Shown here: positions 35,367 to 43,631 of the stretch, piece by piece
Position numbering within the stretch: position 1 is the first letter of the stretch
How the letters are laid out: the number at the start of each line of letters is the position of its first letter
Source of the DNA: an uncultured Saprospiraceae bacterium
GTDB taxonomy: Bacteria; Bacteroidota; Bacteroidia; Chitinophagales; Saprospiraceae
DNA: 64,000 nt
NCBI GenBank assembly: GCA_937928045.1
Contig: CALFWO010000031.1
Coordinates: 1-64,000, forward strand
Direction: 5' to 3'
Made by a program: the position numbers and the translations under genes
The notes under the pieces: generated by a model
The model's database searches: none
What the model was told of the DNA's origin: nothing
What the model saw: only the letters and a program-made list of their open reading frames with translations

Positions 35367-36539
35367 ATGGGAGTTATTTACGGAATATTTTTGGCGATTG
35401 CCGTATTTTTTATTATCGCTATTTCAAGATCACTCACCACGTTTGTTCATGAACTAGGACATGCTATACCCTCATTACTCTTTACGAATGGTCCTGTAAA
35501 ATTGATTGTGGGAAGCTATGGAGATGTTGACAGCCACAAATTGCATATTGGTCGCTTACAGATCTGGTTTAAATATAATCCGCTAGGTTGGTACACCGGT
35601 CTATGCCAGCATGAAAGAATTAGTATTTTAGGAAAAAACTTGATGGTAATTCTCGGAGGCCCCTTTGCAAGTTTGATGCTTTCACTTGGACTGTTATTAT
35701 TAGTTGTTAAAGGAAGTTTTACAGATGGACAAATCTTTTTAATCTCCATTTTTATACTTTCTGGATTCTGGGATTTTTGTGTCAATATGTATCCTAGCAA
35801 TTCTGGTATACCTTTAGCAAATGGAGGTCAAGCATTTTGTGATGGACGAATGATATTGAACTTGTTGCAAACTGCGGGACACGGCGAATTCTTAGAAAAG
35901 TTGAAAGAATTAGATGTGCAGAAGGACAAGAATGCACTTTTTTCTCATTATAATGACTATCTAAATAAAAAGCCTAGTCGAACGATTGCAACTATGATGG
36001 TCGAGGAATTCATGGATCAAAAAAGATATGAAGACGCTTTGGATGCTTTTTCAATCCACCTTAGACCTTTGAAAAGAAAACCGCGGGATTTTTTATTACT
36101 TGCCGAGGTTTATCAAAAGGTAAAAAACAATCATGAAGCACTTCGGTGTATTGAGCAATACCTTTACACTGAAATTAGAGATCTTCATGGTATTAATATG
36201 CGCGGAGAAATTCATCTGGATTTAGATAATGTCGAAGAAGCCTACAAGGATTTTTTCTCGGTATTGAGTATTGAACCAAATTCTGCAATCGCTCGGATTA
36301 ACTATGGATATGTTCTCACCAAAAAGGAAGAATATGCTGCTGCAGCGCCGCTAATTGATAATACTATCGGATTGCTGGAAGATTATCCTAGACAACAATT
36401 TTATGCCGGATTTTTTTACATGAAAACAGGGCAAAATGAAGCAGCATTAAAATGTTTTAATCGTGCCAAAGAATTGGAGTGGGATCACCATGGGCTTAAC
36501 TATTATATCAATGAAGTTGATGGAGGAGCTTTGGGTTAG
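35367..36539 (+). CDS. M50-like membrane metalloprotease fused to TPR repeats
   Basis: A 390-residue protein. The first 165 residues hold about four hydrophobic segments with the zinc motif VHELGH (H28, E29, H32) and the second M50 motif NMYPSN...NGGQAFCDG (about 139-159), where an aspartate completes the site. This fits the site-2 protease family, which cuts membrane proteins within the bilayer. Residues 170-390 are helical tetratricopeptide repeats, for example EALRCIEQYLYTEIRDLHG and LSIEPNSAIARINYGYVLTK. No PDZ domain is visible. Substrate docking by the repeats in the cytoplasm is a reasonable guess. The gene is alone between the peroxidase and the LytTR genes. Confidence 0.8.
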   Translation: MGVIYGIFLAIAVFFIIAISRSLTTFVHELGHAIPSLLFTNGPVKLIVGSYGDVDSHKLHIGRLQIWFKYNPLGWYTGLCQHERISILGKNLMVILGGPFASLMLSLGLLLLVVKGSFTDGQIFLISIFILSGFWDFCVNMYPSNSGIPLANGGQAFCDGRMILNLLQTAGHGEFLEKLKELDVQKDKNALFSHYNDYLNKKPSRTIATMMVEEFMDQKRYEDALDAFSIHLRPLKRKPRDFLLLAEVYQKVKNNHEALRCIEQYLYTEIRDLHGINMRGEIHLDLDNVEEAYKDFFSVLSIEPNSAIARINYGYVLTKKEEYAAAAPLIDNTIGLLEDYPRQQFYAGFFYMKTGQNEAALKCFNRAKELEWDHHGLNYYINEVDGGALG

Positions 36540-36554
36540 AGCTAAGTAAAGTGG

Positions 36555-37256
36555 TTATCGGTTCAATAGTTCTTGAAAATCTTTTAAATATTTTCCACCA
36601 ATTGGAATTCGTTTCTCTCCAATTATGATTTGATTGCGTTCGATATGGTCGATGTGATTCATGTTGATAATAAAAGATTTATGAACCCTTATAAAATTAT
36701 CAGTAATAAGTCTTTCGTTAAAATTTTTGAGTGTATCAAGTGAAAGAATTTTTTTATCCGATAAGTGAATTTGAACGTAGTCGCTCAAGCCCTCAACATA
36801 CTGAATGTCTGCAAAATTTATTCGGAGCGTTTTGTATTCAGACTTTACGAAAATATAATCGGGACTTTTTTTACTATCCTGAATTTCAGGACCTGGATTA
36901 TTAGAAAGTCTTTTTTTAATACGATCCACGGCGATCATAAAACGATCCAAGGATACTGGCTTTAGAAGATAATCAACCACGTCATGTTCAAATCCTTCCA
37001 AAGCATATTGTTCATAGGCCGTAGTCATTACAAAATGGCATCTGCCTTTTTTAATTTTTAGAAATTGAATCCCACTGAGTTCTGGCATCTGTACATCTAG
37101 AAAAACCACATTGACCTTGAGTTCATCTAATTGTTGAAGCGCTTCGATTGGATTTGTAAAAGCACCAGCCAACTCAAGTCCTTCAGTCTTGGAGACATAG
37201 TCTTTTAAAAGATCTATTGCCAAGGGTTCGTCATCAATAATCATGCAGCGAATCAT
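36555..37256 (-). CDS. LytTR-family response regulator
   Basis: A 233-residue cytoplasmic regulator. Receiver domain 1-120, with the acidic pair IIDDE (about 7-10), phospho-acceptor D54 in VFLDVQMPEL, and KPVSLDRF. LytTR DNA-binding domain about 130-233, with YIFVKSEYKTLRINF, VRVHKSFIINMNHIDHI-type core and GEKRIPIGGKYL. It overlaps the upstream kinase gene by 4 bases (37253-37256) and is thus its partner. Candidate binding repeats are in the kinase upstream region. Confidence 0.93.
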   Translation of the reverse strand: MIRCMIIDDEPLAIDLLKDYVSKTEGLELAGAFTNPIEALQQLDELKVNVVFLDVQMPELSGIQFLKIKKGRCHFVMTTAYEQYALEGFEHDVVDYLLKPVSLDRFMIAVDRIKKRLSNNPGPEIQDSKKSPDYIFVKSEYKTLRINFADIQYVEGLSDYVQIHLSDKKILSLDTLKNFNERLITDNFIRVHKSFIINMNHIDHIERNQIIIGEKRIPIGGKYLKDFQELLNR

Positions 37257-38290
37257 AATTCTACTGGTATTTTAAGCGTTGCGGTAAACCTATTATTTTT
37301 TTCTTCAACATTAAAATGTCGTTTAGGGCCGTAAAGTAATTCTAGCCTTTTCTGTATGTTTTTTAGTCCAATGCCGCCTACATTGTCCTTTTGTTGAATT
37401 TTAACAACATTGCTAACGTTATAAATTAATTGATTTTCGGCAGTAAATAGATTTATTGAAATTGGGTCTTCAGAATTGTGCAAGTCTCCATGTTTAAAAG
37501 CATTTTCCACAAAGGGAATGAGTAGTAATGGAGGGATTTGTATCATGCTGTCGCGTAATGTTGTTTCAATTTTATAGTGTATAGGTTTTTCTCTACGCAA
37601 AGATTGAAGATCAATAAAGTGTTGTATTTGATCAAACTCCTTTTTTATGGAAACCTTATGATCTGCTTCATATAGCGAATATCTAAGTAGTTTCGAAAGC
37701 TTATCCACCGCAGGGAGGGCGTTGTCCGACTTTTGATAAACAAGGGAATAGATATTATTTAAGCTATTGAATAAAAAATGGGGATTAATTTGACTCTTAA
37801 GGAATTTTAATTGTGTGGCTTTGTTTTCTGCAGCTAATAGTAGTTTTTCTTTCTCAGTCTTGAAGGAATGCTGAATGAAAAAGTAAACCATTGCAATACT
37901 TCCATATAAAATTGAATAGTAACAGTTGTCAATAAAATAGTAAATGACTTTAGTGCCTTGATTATAATTTCCACGGCCAAAATAATGAACACCGATAATT
38001 TCATCCGCAATGTATCGGAAGGCAATAGAAATCAAAACACCGCCAACTAAAAATGTGATTATCTTTTTCGTTTTTTTAGCTGTATAGAATTTTGTGAAAA
38101 TATAATAGACCCACAGGCCAAACCCGATAAAGGCAATTACAAAAGTAAGACTTACTCTAAGATTGTCGAGTGAAAAGATATCCGATAGTGCCTGGGACTT
38201 GTTATTGGAATTCAGAAAATAGCGTACATCTCCTAAAAATATGTATATGGTAAGAGAGATGAGTAATACATTAAGCAGGCCTTTTTTCAT
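37253..38290 (-). CDS. LytS-type sensor histidine kinase (His_kinase family)
   Basis: A 345-residue inner-membrane kinase. Four hydrophobic segments occupy about residues 1-142 with no large periplasmic domain. A short coiled stretch leads to the His_kinase motif SQINPHFLFNSLNNIYSLV, with phospho-acceptor H171. The HATPase domain has LLLIPFVENAFKHG and GGIGLKNIQKRLELLYG. It is translationally coupled to the LytTR regulator. Its stimulus is unknown. The upstream region holds three CGGT-core repeats that could be its own control sites. Confidence 0.92.
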   Translation of the reverse strand: MKKGLLNVLLISLTIYIFLGDVRYFLNSNNKSQALSDIFSLDNLRVSLTFVIAFIGFGLWVYYIFTKFYTAKKTKKIITFLVGGVLISIAFRYIADEIIGVHYFGRGNYNQGTKVIYYFIDNCYYSILYGSIAMVYFFIQHSFKTEKEKLLLAAENKATQLKFLKSQINPHFLFNSLNNIYSLVYQKSDNALPAVDKLSKLLRYSLYEADHKVSIKKEFDQIQHFIDLQSLRREKPIHYKIETTLRDSMIQIPPLLLIPFVENAFKHGDLHNSEDPISINLFTAENQLIYNVSNVVKIQQKDNVGGIGLKNIQKRLELLYGPKRHFNVEEKNNRFTATLKIPVEL

Positions 38291-38352
38291 ATGGGTAAGT
38301 TAAGATATTCTGCTAAAAAGCGACTTGAAATACTATGCTTTAGTCAAATCTA

Positions 38353-38421
38353 TCGGTCAATCGGCAAATTTTACCGGTGAACTAGAAATTACAGATAAAA
38401 CAGTAATACCGGTCAAATCGG
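38353..38421. promoter_or_regulatory. Candidate LytTR-type operator repeats between divergent genes
   Basis: Three similar elements lie upstream of the LytS kinase gene: tCGGTCAA (38353-38360), aCCGGTGAA (38373-38381) and aCCGGTCAA (38408-38416). The first two cores start 21 bases apart, two helical turns, the spacing known for paired 9-base LytTR sites in AlgR- and AgrA-type regulators. The position fits autoregulation, and possibly control of the divergent gene at 38493. Confidence 0.4.
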
Positions 38422-38492
38422 CTAGTTGATCGACTTCGTTTTTCTACGACGCCAAATGCCCACATCTTTGTATCGAACCAAATATTTTAGTA

Positions 38493-39416
38493 ATGAAAAT
38501 CCATTTAGTAATTATTCTACAAATTGTAATCGCCAGTGTTGGGTTTGCTCAGAATCCAAAGGAAGTACTATTGATAGGAACTATGCACCAGGTTAGCAAA
38601 GCAAAAAAGAATGCTTATAGACCAATGTTGAAAAAGGCAATCGCTTATGCTCCCGAAGCCATTTATGTTGAAAGACAAATGAAAGAAGATACCGTTAGTG
38701 TCAAAAACTATTTTCCGGAATTTTATGCGAAGGCAGATTCTTTAAGAAAGGTTAAAAGCTTTGATTTGGACAAAATTGAAATGCTTAAAAATAGAAATCT
38801 GAATGACTTAGATTCAAGTGAAGCTAAGCTTCTAGCTAGTTACTACTATTGTCAATTTGATTACGCCAATTACCATTACTACAGCTACGTCAGTCGTTTT
38901 GGAGTCCGGAGTGCAGGCAAGAGATCTGATAGAACAGAAAATGTGGACCTTAGTATTCCTCTAGCCATTGAAATGGATATAAAGGAAATTCGATCAATGG
39001 ACAATCAAACATACTACCAAGAGTACCAGGACAATTGGAGGGCTTGTGATAAAGCTTCTGAAAGTGACGGTGAGGTAATGTATTTCAAAAAAGGAATACG
39101 AAAGGCTAATTTTCAAGGCGTTTGGGGTTTCTTTTTTGGGCTTGGAAAAATGGTAAATAAATCAAAAGTTTCAAACTTATACCATGAACTGAATTCTTTT
39201 GAATATAGAAAAACCAGCTGCGAACCATGCGATAAAGGGAATTACTATTGGGACTATCGCAATACACAAATGGCAAAGAATATTGCAACACAAATCAGTC
39301 AAGGAGGGGAAGAAAAAAGTGTGGTCATTGTCGGTGCTGGTCATATTTATGGCCTAATAGAAGCTTTGGAAAGAGATTATCCTGAATTGAAAATCAAATT
39401 ATACAAAGACCTTTAA
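38493..39416 (+). CDS. DUF5694-like exported protein (TraB-fold)
   Basis: A 307-residue protein with signal peptide MKIHLVIILQIVIASVGFAQ. After it, EVLLIGTMHQVSKAKKN (about 23-40) and the C-terminal VVIVGAGHIYGLIEALE carry the GTMH and GAGH histidine motifs typical of the TraB/ChaN-type fold, in which two histidine strands frame the active site. The best family name I recall is DUF5694. It is adjacent and in the same orientation as another protein with a similar LIGEYHG motif, 10 bases downstream. Function is unknown; related folds include haem-binding and metalloprotease-like proteins. Confidence 0.7.
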   Translation: MKIHLVIILQIVIASVGFAQNPKEVLLIGTMHQVSKAKKNAYRPMLKKAIAYAPEAIYVERQMKEDTVSVKNYFPEFYAKADSLRKVKSFDLDKIEMLKNRNLNDLDSSEAKLLASYYYCQFDYANYHYYSYVSRFGVRSAGKRSDRTENVDLSIPLAIEMDIKEIRSMDNQTYYQEYQDNWRACDKASESDGEVMYFKKGIRKANFQGVWGFFFGLGKMVNKSKVSNLYHELNSFEYRKTSCEPCDKGNYYWDYRNTQMAKNIATQISQGGEEKSVVIVGAGHIYGLIEALERDYPELKIKLYKDL

Positions 39417-39426
39417 AATAAATATC

Positions 39427-40651
39427 ATGAAAAATTTCAGCTTTTTTCTATTGTTGGTTATTCCTTTTTTCATGTCCGCCCAAGATACATTAGGGGTAAA
39501 GCATCTTGAAAAATATACCACTCATTTTTCAATAAACGGAAATGGAAAATTGGAAGGTGATGGCGTACAAATGCTTAAGAGAAATTTGAAAGAACATCCG
39601 GTGGTCTTGATTGGAGAATACCATGGTTCACCAAGGGTTTCAGAATTCACCGCTAGCTTGATTCACGAAATGACCGCCTTGGGCTGTAATAAATTTGTCG
39701 CTGAGGTCGGTCCCATTGCAACAAAGTATATTAATGAAATTGTATCTGCAAGCGATGATCCATTTGCTTCTTTGAAAGAATTGTGTGATCAATACAGAGT
39801 AGATGATTATCCTCCATTTCCTTTTTTCGATAATAAGGGGGACAAGCTTTTTGTTGATTTGTTGAAAAAATACAATTGGATAACTTGGGGAATTGATCAA
39901 GAATTTGTTGTTGGTTACCAAATGCTCGTTGATCGCAGCTTTGAAATGCTGAATGAAAAACAAAAAGGACTTATGAAGTCTATGATGACTGAAGTCAAAG
40001 ATTCATTGAAATCTTTTTACGAAATAGATGATAATGATGGTAAGAGGTATTCTGTTTCTATCAAGGAGTCAAAATTAATTCCAGCGTACTTTGAGCAAAT
40101 TTCAGAGCTTAATCCAGAGATTAAAGAAGTGGCTGATGCGTTATTCGCTACCAATACTATTTATTATTTGAATGCGATTAAAAAGTATTTGGAAAACAAT
40201 ACTTCAAGGGCTCGATACATGAAAACCAACATGAAAAGTTATATGAAAGCTAGTAATTTTAATCTGTCTGAAGATAGAATGTTGGTAAAGCTGGGTCAAT
40301 ATCACGCGGGAAGAGGTCTAAGCCCAATGGATGTTTATGATGTTGGCAATTTGATGAGTGAATTGTCAGAACTTAATGGAAAGAAAAGTTTGCATTTATG
40401 TATGCAATATCGATACTCAAAAGATGAATATGGGGAATCTGAAGGATAAAACTTTAGACAATAGAAAATGGATGTCTTCTGGAAGAGAAATCTTTCAAAT
40501 GGGAAAAGCTGACCAATGGACGATTGTTGATCTGCGACCATTGCGACAAGATTATTTCTATAGCAGAAAATTTGTACAAACGGAAAGTTTACATCTTATT
40601 TTTAGAAGATTTGATCTCATGATCATCGCGCCGACTGAGGATTTTAATTGA
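39427..40651 (+). pseudogene. TraB/ChaN-like exported protein, frameshifted near its 3' end
   Basis: The main frame encodes 340 residues from the ATG at 39427, with signal peptide MKNFSFFLLLVIPFFMSAQ and the motif VVLIGEYHGSPRVSEF (H66), then LIHEMTALGCNKFVAEV. It ends at 40447-40449 after SKDEYGESEG. A +1 frame continues from the same place to 40651 with ADQWTIVDLRPLRQDYFYS and LIFRRFDLMIIAP, which reads as the natural C-terminus. Removing one G from the run of four at 40432-40435 joins the two frames into about 407 residues. So this is a frameshifted gene, an assembly error, or a slippage site. The family resembles ChaN or erythromycin-esterase-type hydrolases; function unknown. Confidence 0.7.
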
Positions 40652-40922
40652 ATTTAGTAATAGATTGGTTGCAAAAAAGGCCAAAAGCGAAACCCCAATA
40701 TACATTTGAGGTTTTCAACACTAGAAAGCTTTGTAAATACCTTAATGCTTTGAAAGTGGAGTATAAGGATATTCTATGTACCGATATAGAAATAATTTTC
40801 CCAGTTAACAATTTTTAACACACCTTTTCATACGTTTTAAGGAAATCTTAGGAATGAAAATAGAGGAAGAAATGTGAATTATTTACATCTTTAGAATCAT
40901 TCTTACTGGTAAACCTAAGCTT

Positions 40923-41567
40923 ATGAGAAATTGCCTTTACTTCTTTTTATTGCTAATTGTCTTTTCTTCATGTAATCGAAAATTAGCATTAATAGGTTAT
41001 GATCAAAATGGAACTGTCTCGCAAAAGCAAAAGTCTAATCCTGTCGAATTAGAAATTAATTTGGCTCATCAAACAAAGAAAACAATTGCCTTTGAAGTAA
41101 GCATCTCAAATCAATCCGATGAAATAATCAATATTGATCCAAATGATTTTTTCTATACACCAGAGGATTATTCTTATTCTATTGATGCTTTTGATCCGGA
41201 ATTCTTACGATTCCAGATAGAACACCCCTTGGAAGCTATTGCTGAAAATGCTCAATATGATTATGCGAATAGTACTGTTTGGATGGATGTTGCATTGCTT
41301 TCAGATATTGCTTTTGAAACGGATATGGGTTATATAAGTATGTCTGGCATCCGGTTCCTAAAATATTGGTCGGAAATTAGGGATAGTAAAAAGGTTTTGA
41401 TTGAAGAATTATTGGAAGAACAAAATTTGAAAGCAGGAGCTAAGGTGCGCGGTCTAATATATTTTCCTAAAAAAGAATTTAAAACAAAACGGCTGATATT
41501 TATTAATTGGGAAAAAGAAGACGGGGTGGAGAACCGAAGGTTCCTGGTAGACAAATGGAAAAAATAA
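40923..41567 (+). CDS. Hypothetical lipoprotein
   Basis: A 214-residue lipoprotein with signal peptide MRNCLYFFLLLIVFSSC and lipobox cysteine at C17. The mature part includes FEVSISNQSDEIINIDP, an Ig-like or CopC-like strand pattern, a helical middle (VLIEELLEEQNLKAGAKV) and VRGLIYFPKKEFKTKRL, a beta strand pair seen in other Bacteroidota surface lipoproteins. I do not recognise a family. It is separated from the frameshifted gene by about 270 bases with no confident gene, and convergent with uvrC. Confidence 0.65.
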   Translation: MRNCLYFFLLLIVFSSCNRKLALIGYDQNGTVSQKQKSNPVELEINLAHQTKKTIAFEVSISNQSDEIINIDPNDFFYTPEDYSYSIDAFDPEFLRFQIEHPLEAIAENAQYDYANSTVWMDVALLSDIAFETDMGYISMSGIRFLKYWSEIRDSKKVLIEELLEEQNLKAGAKVRGLIYFPKKEFKTKRLIFINWEKEDGVENRRFLVDKWKK

Positions 41568-41585
41568 ACTTCTTAAATTAAAAAA

Positions 41586-43403
41586 TTATTCCTCTTCTTC
41601 TCCAGCTTGATTAAAATAAGTGAAAATCTTTTTAGCATTGGCCTTGCCGGCAACGTTTGCTAAAGCCTCTTCGTCCAGCGCTTTGATTTTCTTTACAGAT
41701 TTAAATTCCTTTAGTAGCAACTCAGAAGTTTTTTTCCCAATCCCTGGAATGTTGGTTAGTTCTGTACTTGTAAAGAATTGAGATCTTTTTAAACGATGAA
41801 AGGTGAGGGCAAAACGGTGTGCTTCATTTCTAGCTTGCTGAATTAGTTTTAACGATTCAGACTTTTTGTTAATATAGATTGGAATGGGATCGTTAGCGAA
41901 AAATATTTCTTCTAACCTTTTCGCAATACCAATTACGGTAACCTTATCTTGAATTCCTAGCTTATTGATTGACACCATTGCGGCACTGAGTTGTCCTTTG
42001 CCTCCATCAATGATAATCAATTGAGGGAGTTCTATGTTTTCATCGAGCAATCTTTTGTACCGGCGATAGACTACTTCCGTCATTGAAGCAAAATCATCCG
42101 GTCCAACTACCGTTTTGATATTGAAATGTCTATAGTCTTTTTTGCTTGGTTTCGCATTTTTAAAAACTACACAACTGGCCGTAGGATTGGTCCCTTGGAT
42201 ATTGGAATTATCAAAACATTCCAAATGCAAAGGCAATTGATCCATGTTTAAGTCAGATTGTAAAGTGCGAAGGATTCTTTCTGCTGGAGTTTGCTTATTA
42301 ACCCGATTCATCGCTTCTTTCTTCTTTTGAAGTTGGAAGTAGATCACATTCTTTGAAGACAAATCAAGCAACTTTTTTTTATCTCCTCTTTGAGGAACAG
42401 TAATAGCTACTTCTGAATCTTCAAAAGGAACCTTCATTGGTACTGCAATCTCAGGAGCAATGCTGTTAAATTTTTCTCTTAGATACGGAATTGCATATGC
42501 CAATAACTTCTTGTCGTCATCGTCAAGGTTAATTTCTAATTCTAAAGTAAATGTATTGATCAATGCACCATTGATAACCTTTAGGTAATTTACAAAAGCA
42601 GCTTTCTCTCCTTTGGCAATTGTAAATACATCCAAATCTCGAATAGAAGAACTTACCACGGTTGATTTACCTTGGTATTCAACAAAGGCCTCCAGCTTGT
42701 CTTTTATGTTTTGCGCTTTTTCAAAATCTAAATCTTCCGCATGCTGTTTCATCAAAGCTTTGAAATGATTTTTTACTTCGCCAAAGTTTCCGCGTAGGAT
42801 ATTTTTGATCTGGGTAATCTTAGCATTGTAACTTTTTTCGTCTTCAAGATTCACGCAAGGTCCAAGACAGTTTTTGATATGGTATTCTAAACAAACTTTA
42901 AACTTACCAGCCATGATGTTTTTTTCGCTGAGATTTAAAGTACAAGAACGTAGTGGAAAAAGCTTTTTGATTAAATCTAAAATGATTTTTATTCTGGCCT
43001 TAGAAGTGTATGGACCAAAGTAGGTACTTCCATCCTTAAAAACTTTGCGTGTTAAAAACACTCTTGGGAATCGCTCTTTTTTTACTACAATATAAGTGTA
43101 AGATTTACCATCCTTCAACATGACATTATAGCGCGGTTGAAATCGCTTGATCAAAGTATTCTCGAGCAACAAAGCATCCGCCTCGGTTTCTACAATGGTA
43201 AATTCAATACGCGCCGCATTTTTCACCATGACCCGAGTTCGATAGGCCAATCCTTTTTTAGAACCAAAATAATTGGAAAGCCGGTTTTTGAGCACTTTTG
43301 CTTTTCCGACATATAAGATGGTGTCTTGAGCATCTATAAAGTGATATACCCCCGGTTGTTTCGGGATGGTATCCATCATTGCTTTATAGTCTGCTGTTGT
43401 CAT
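41586..43403 (-). CDS. uvrC: Excinuclease ABC subunit C
   Basis: A 605-residue nucleotide-excision repair nuclease that makes both incisions beside a lesion marked by UvrAB. The N-terminal GIY-YIG domain shows GVYHFIDAQDTILYVGKAK (about 18-36). A cysteine cluster follows at about 158-185 (CTLNLS, CLEYHIKNCLGPC). The UVR helix (about 207-230) contacts UvrB. The RNase H-like C-terminal nuclease has ECFDNSNIQG and IIDGGKGQLSAA. Tandem helix-hairpin-helix motifs close the protein (LTNIPGIGKKTSELLLKEF). Length is standard. An inverted-repeat element begins 7 bases upstream of its start codon. Confidence 0.95.
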   Translation of the reverse strand: MTTADYKAMMDTIPKQPGVYHFIDAQDTILYVGKAKVLKNRLSNYFGSKKGLAYRTRVMVKNAARIEFTIVETEADALLLENTLIKRFQPRYNVMLKDGKSYTYIVVKKERFPRVFLTRKVFKDGSTYFGPYTSKARIKIILDLIKKLFPLRSCTLNLSEKNIMAGKFKVCLEYHIKNCLGPCVNLEDEKSYNAKITQIKNILRGNFGEVKNHFKALMKQHAEDLDFEKAQNIKDKLEAFVEYQGKSTVVSSSIRDLDVFTIAKGEKAAFVNYLKVINGALINTFTLELEINLDDDDKKLLAYAIPYLREKFNSIAPEIAVPMKVPFEDSEVAITVPQRGDKKKLLDLSSKNVIYFQLQKKKEAMNRVNKQTPAERILRTLQSDLNMDQLPLHLECFDNSNIQGTNPTASCVVFKNAKPSKKDYRHFNIKTVVGPDDFASMTEVVYRRYKRLLDENIELPQLIIIDGGKGQLSAAMVSINKLGIQDKVTVIGIAKRLEEIFFANDPIPIYINKKSESLKLIQQARNEAHRFALTFHRLKRSQFFTSTELTNIPGIGKKTSELLLKEFKSVKKIKALDEEALANVAGKANAKKIFTYFNQAGEEEE

Positions 43404-43409
43404 TTTAAT

Positions 43410-43620
43410 GTTGAAGTTAGTTGAAAGGTGTTCTCAGCAAAGCTTCGATCTACCGTTGAAATTTGTGGAAATTTTGTCAATGAATTTGTATTGAGTTTAA
43501 TTCCTTTTGCAATTGAATAATAATGCGAAGCCCACAATCCACCGTCTAAGAAGCTTGATTTTTCTGACACAAATTTCAGCGGATAATCCGCCTCCGGCGG
43601 ACCGCCTTCTAACTAACTTA
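43410..43620. repeat. Inverted-repeat element, copy 1, between uvrC and the ParC-type gene
   Basis: The left edge GTTGAAGTTAGTTGAAAG (43410-43427) is the near-complement of the right edge CCTTCTAACTAACTT (43605-43619). The internal segment cgttgaaatttgtggaaatt (43454-43473) matches 46558-46577 in 19 of 20 bases. The right part has GCGGACCGCCTT, also in copy 2, and a GCGGATAATCCGC hairpin. No ORF is inside. It reads as a decayed non-autonomous (MITE-like) repeat. It supplies the upstream region of uvrC. Confidence 0.55.
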
Positions 43621-43631
43621 TATTTGTTAAC

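Noticed and set aside
40648-40818. TTG-started 56-residue frame after the frameshifted gene
   Set aside because: Its start overlaps the stop of the frameshifted gene, it has no signal peptide or known motif, and a frame of this length is expected by chance in AT-rich DNA.
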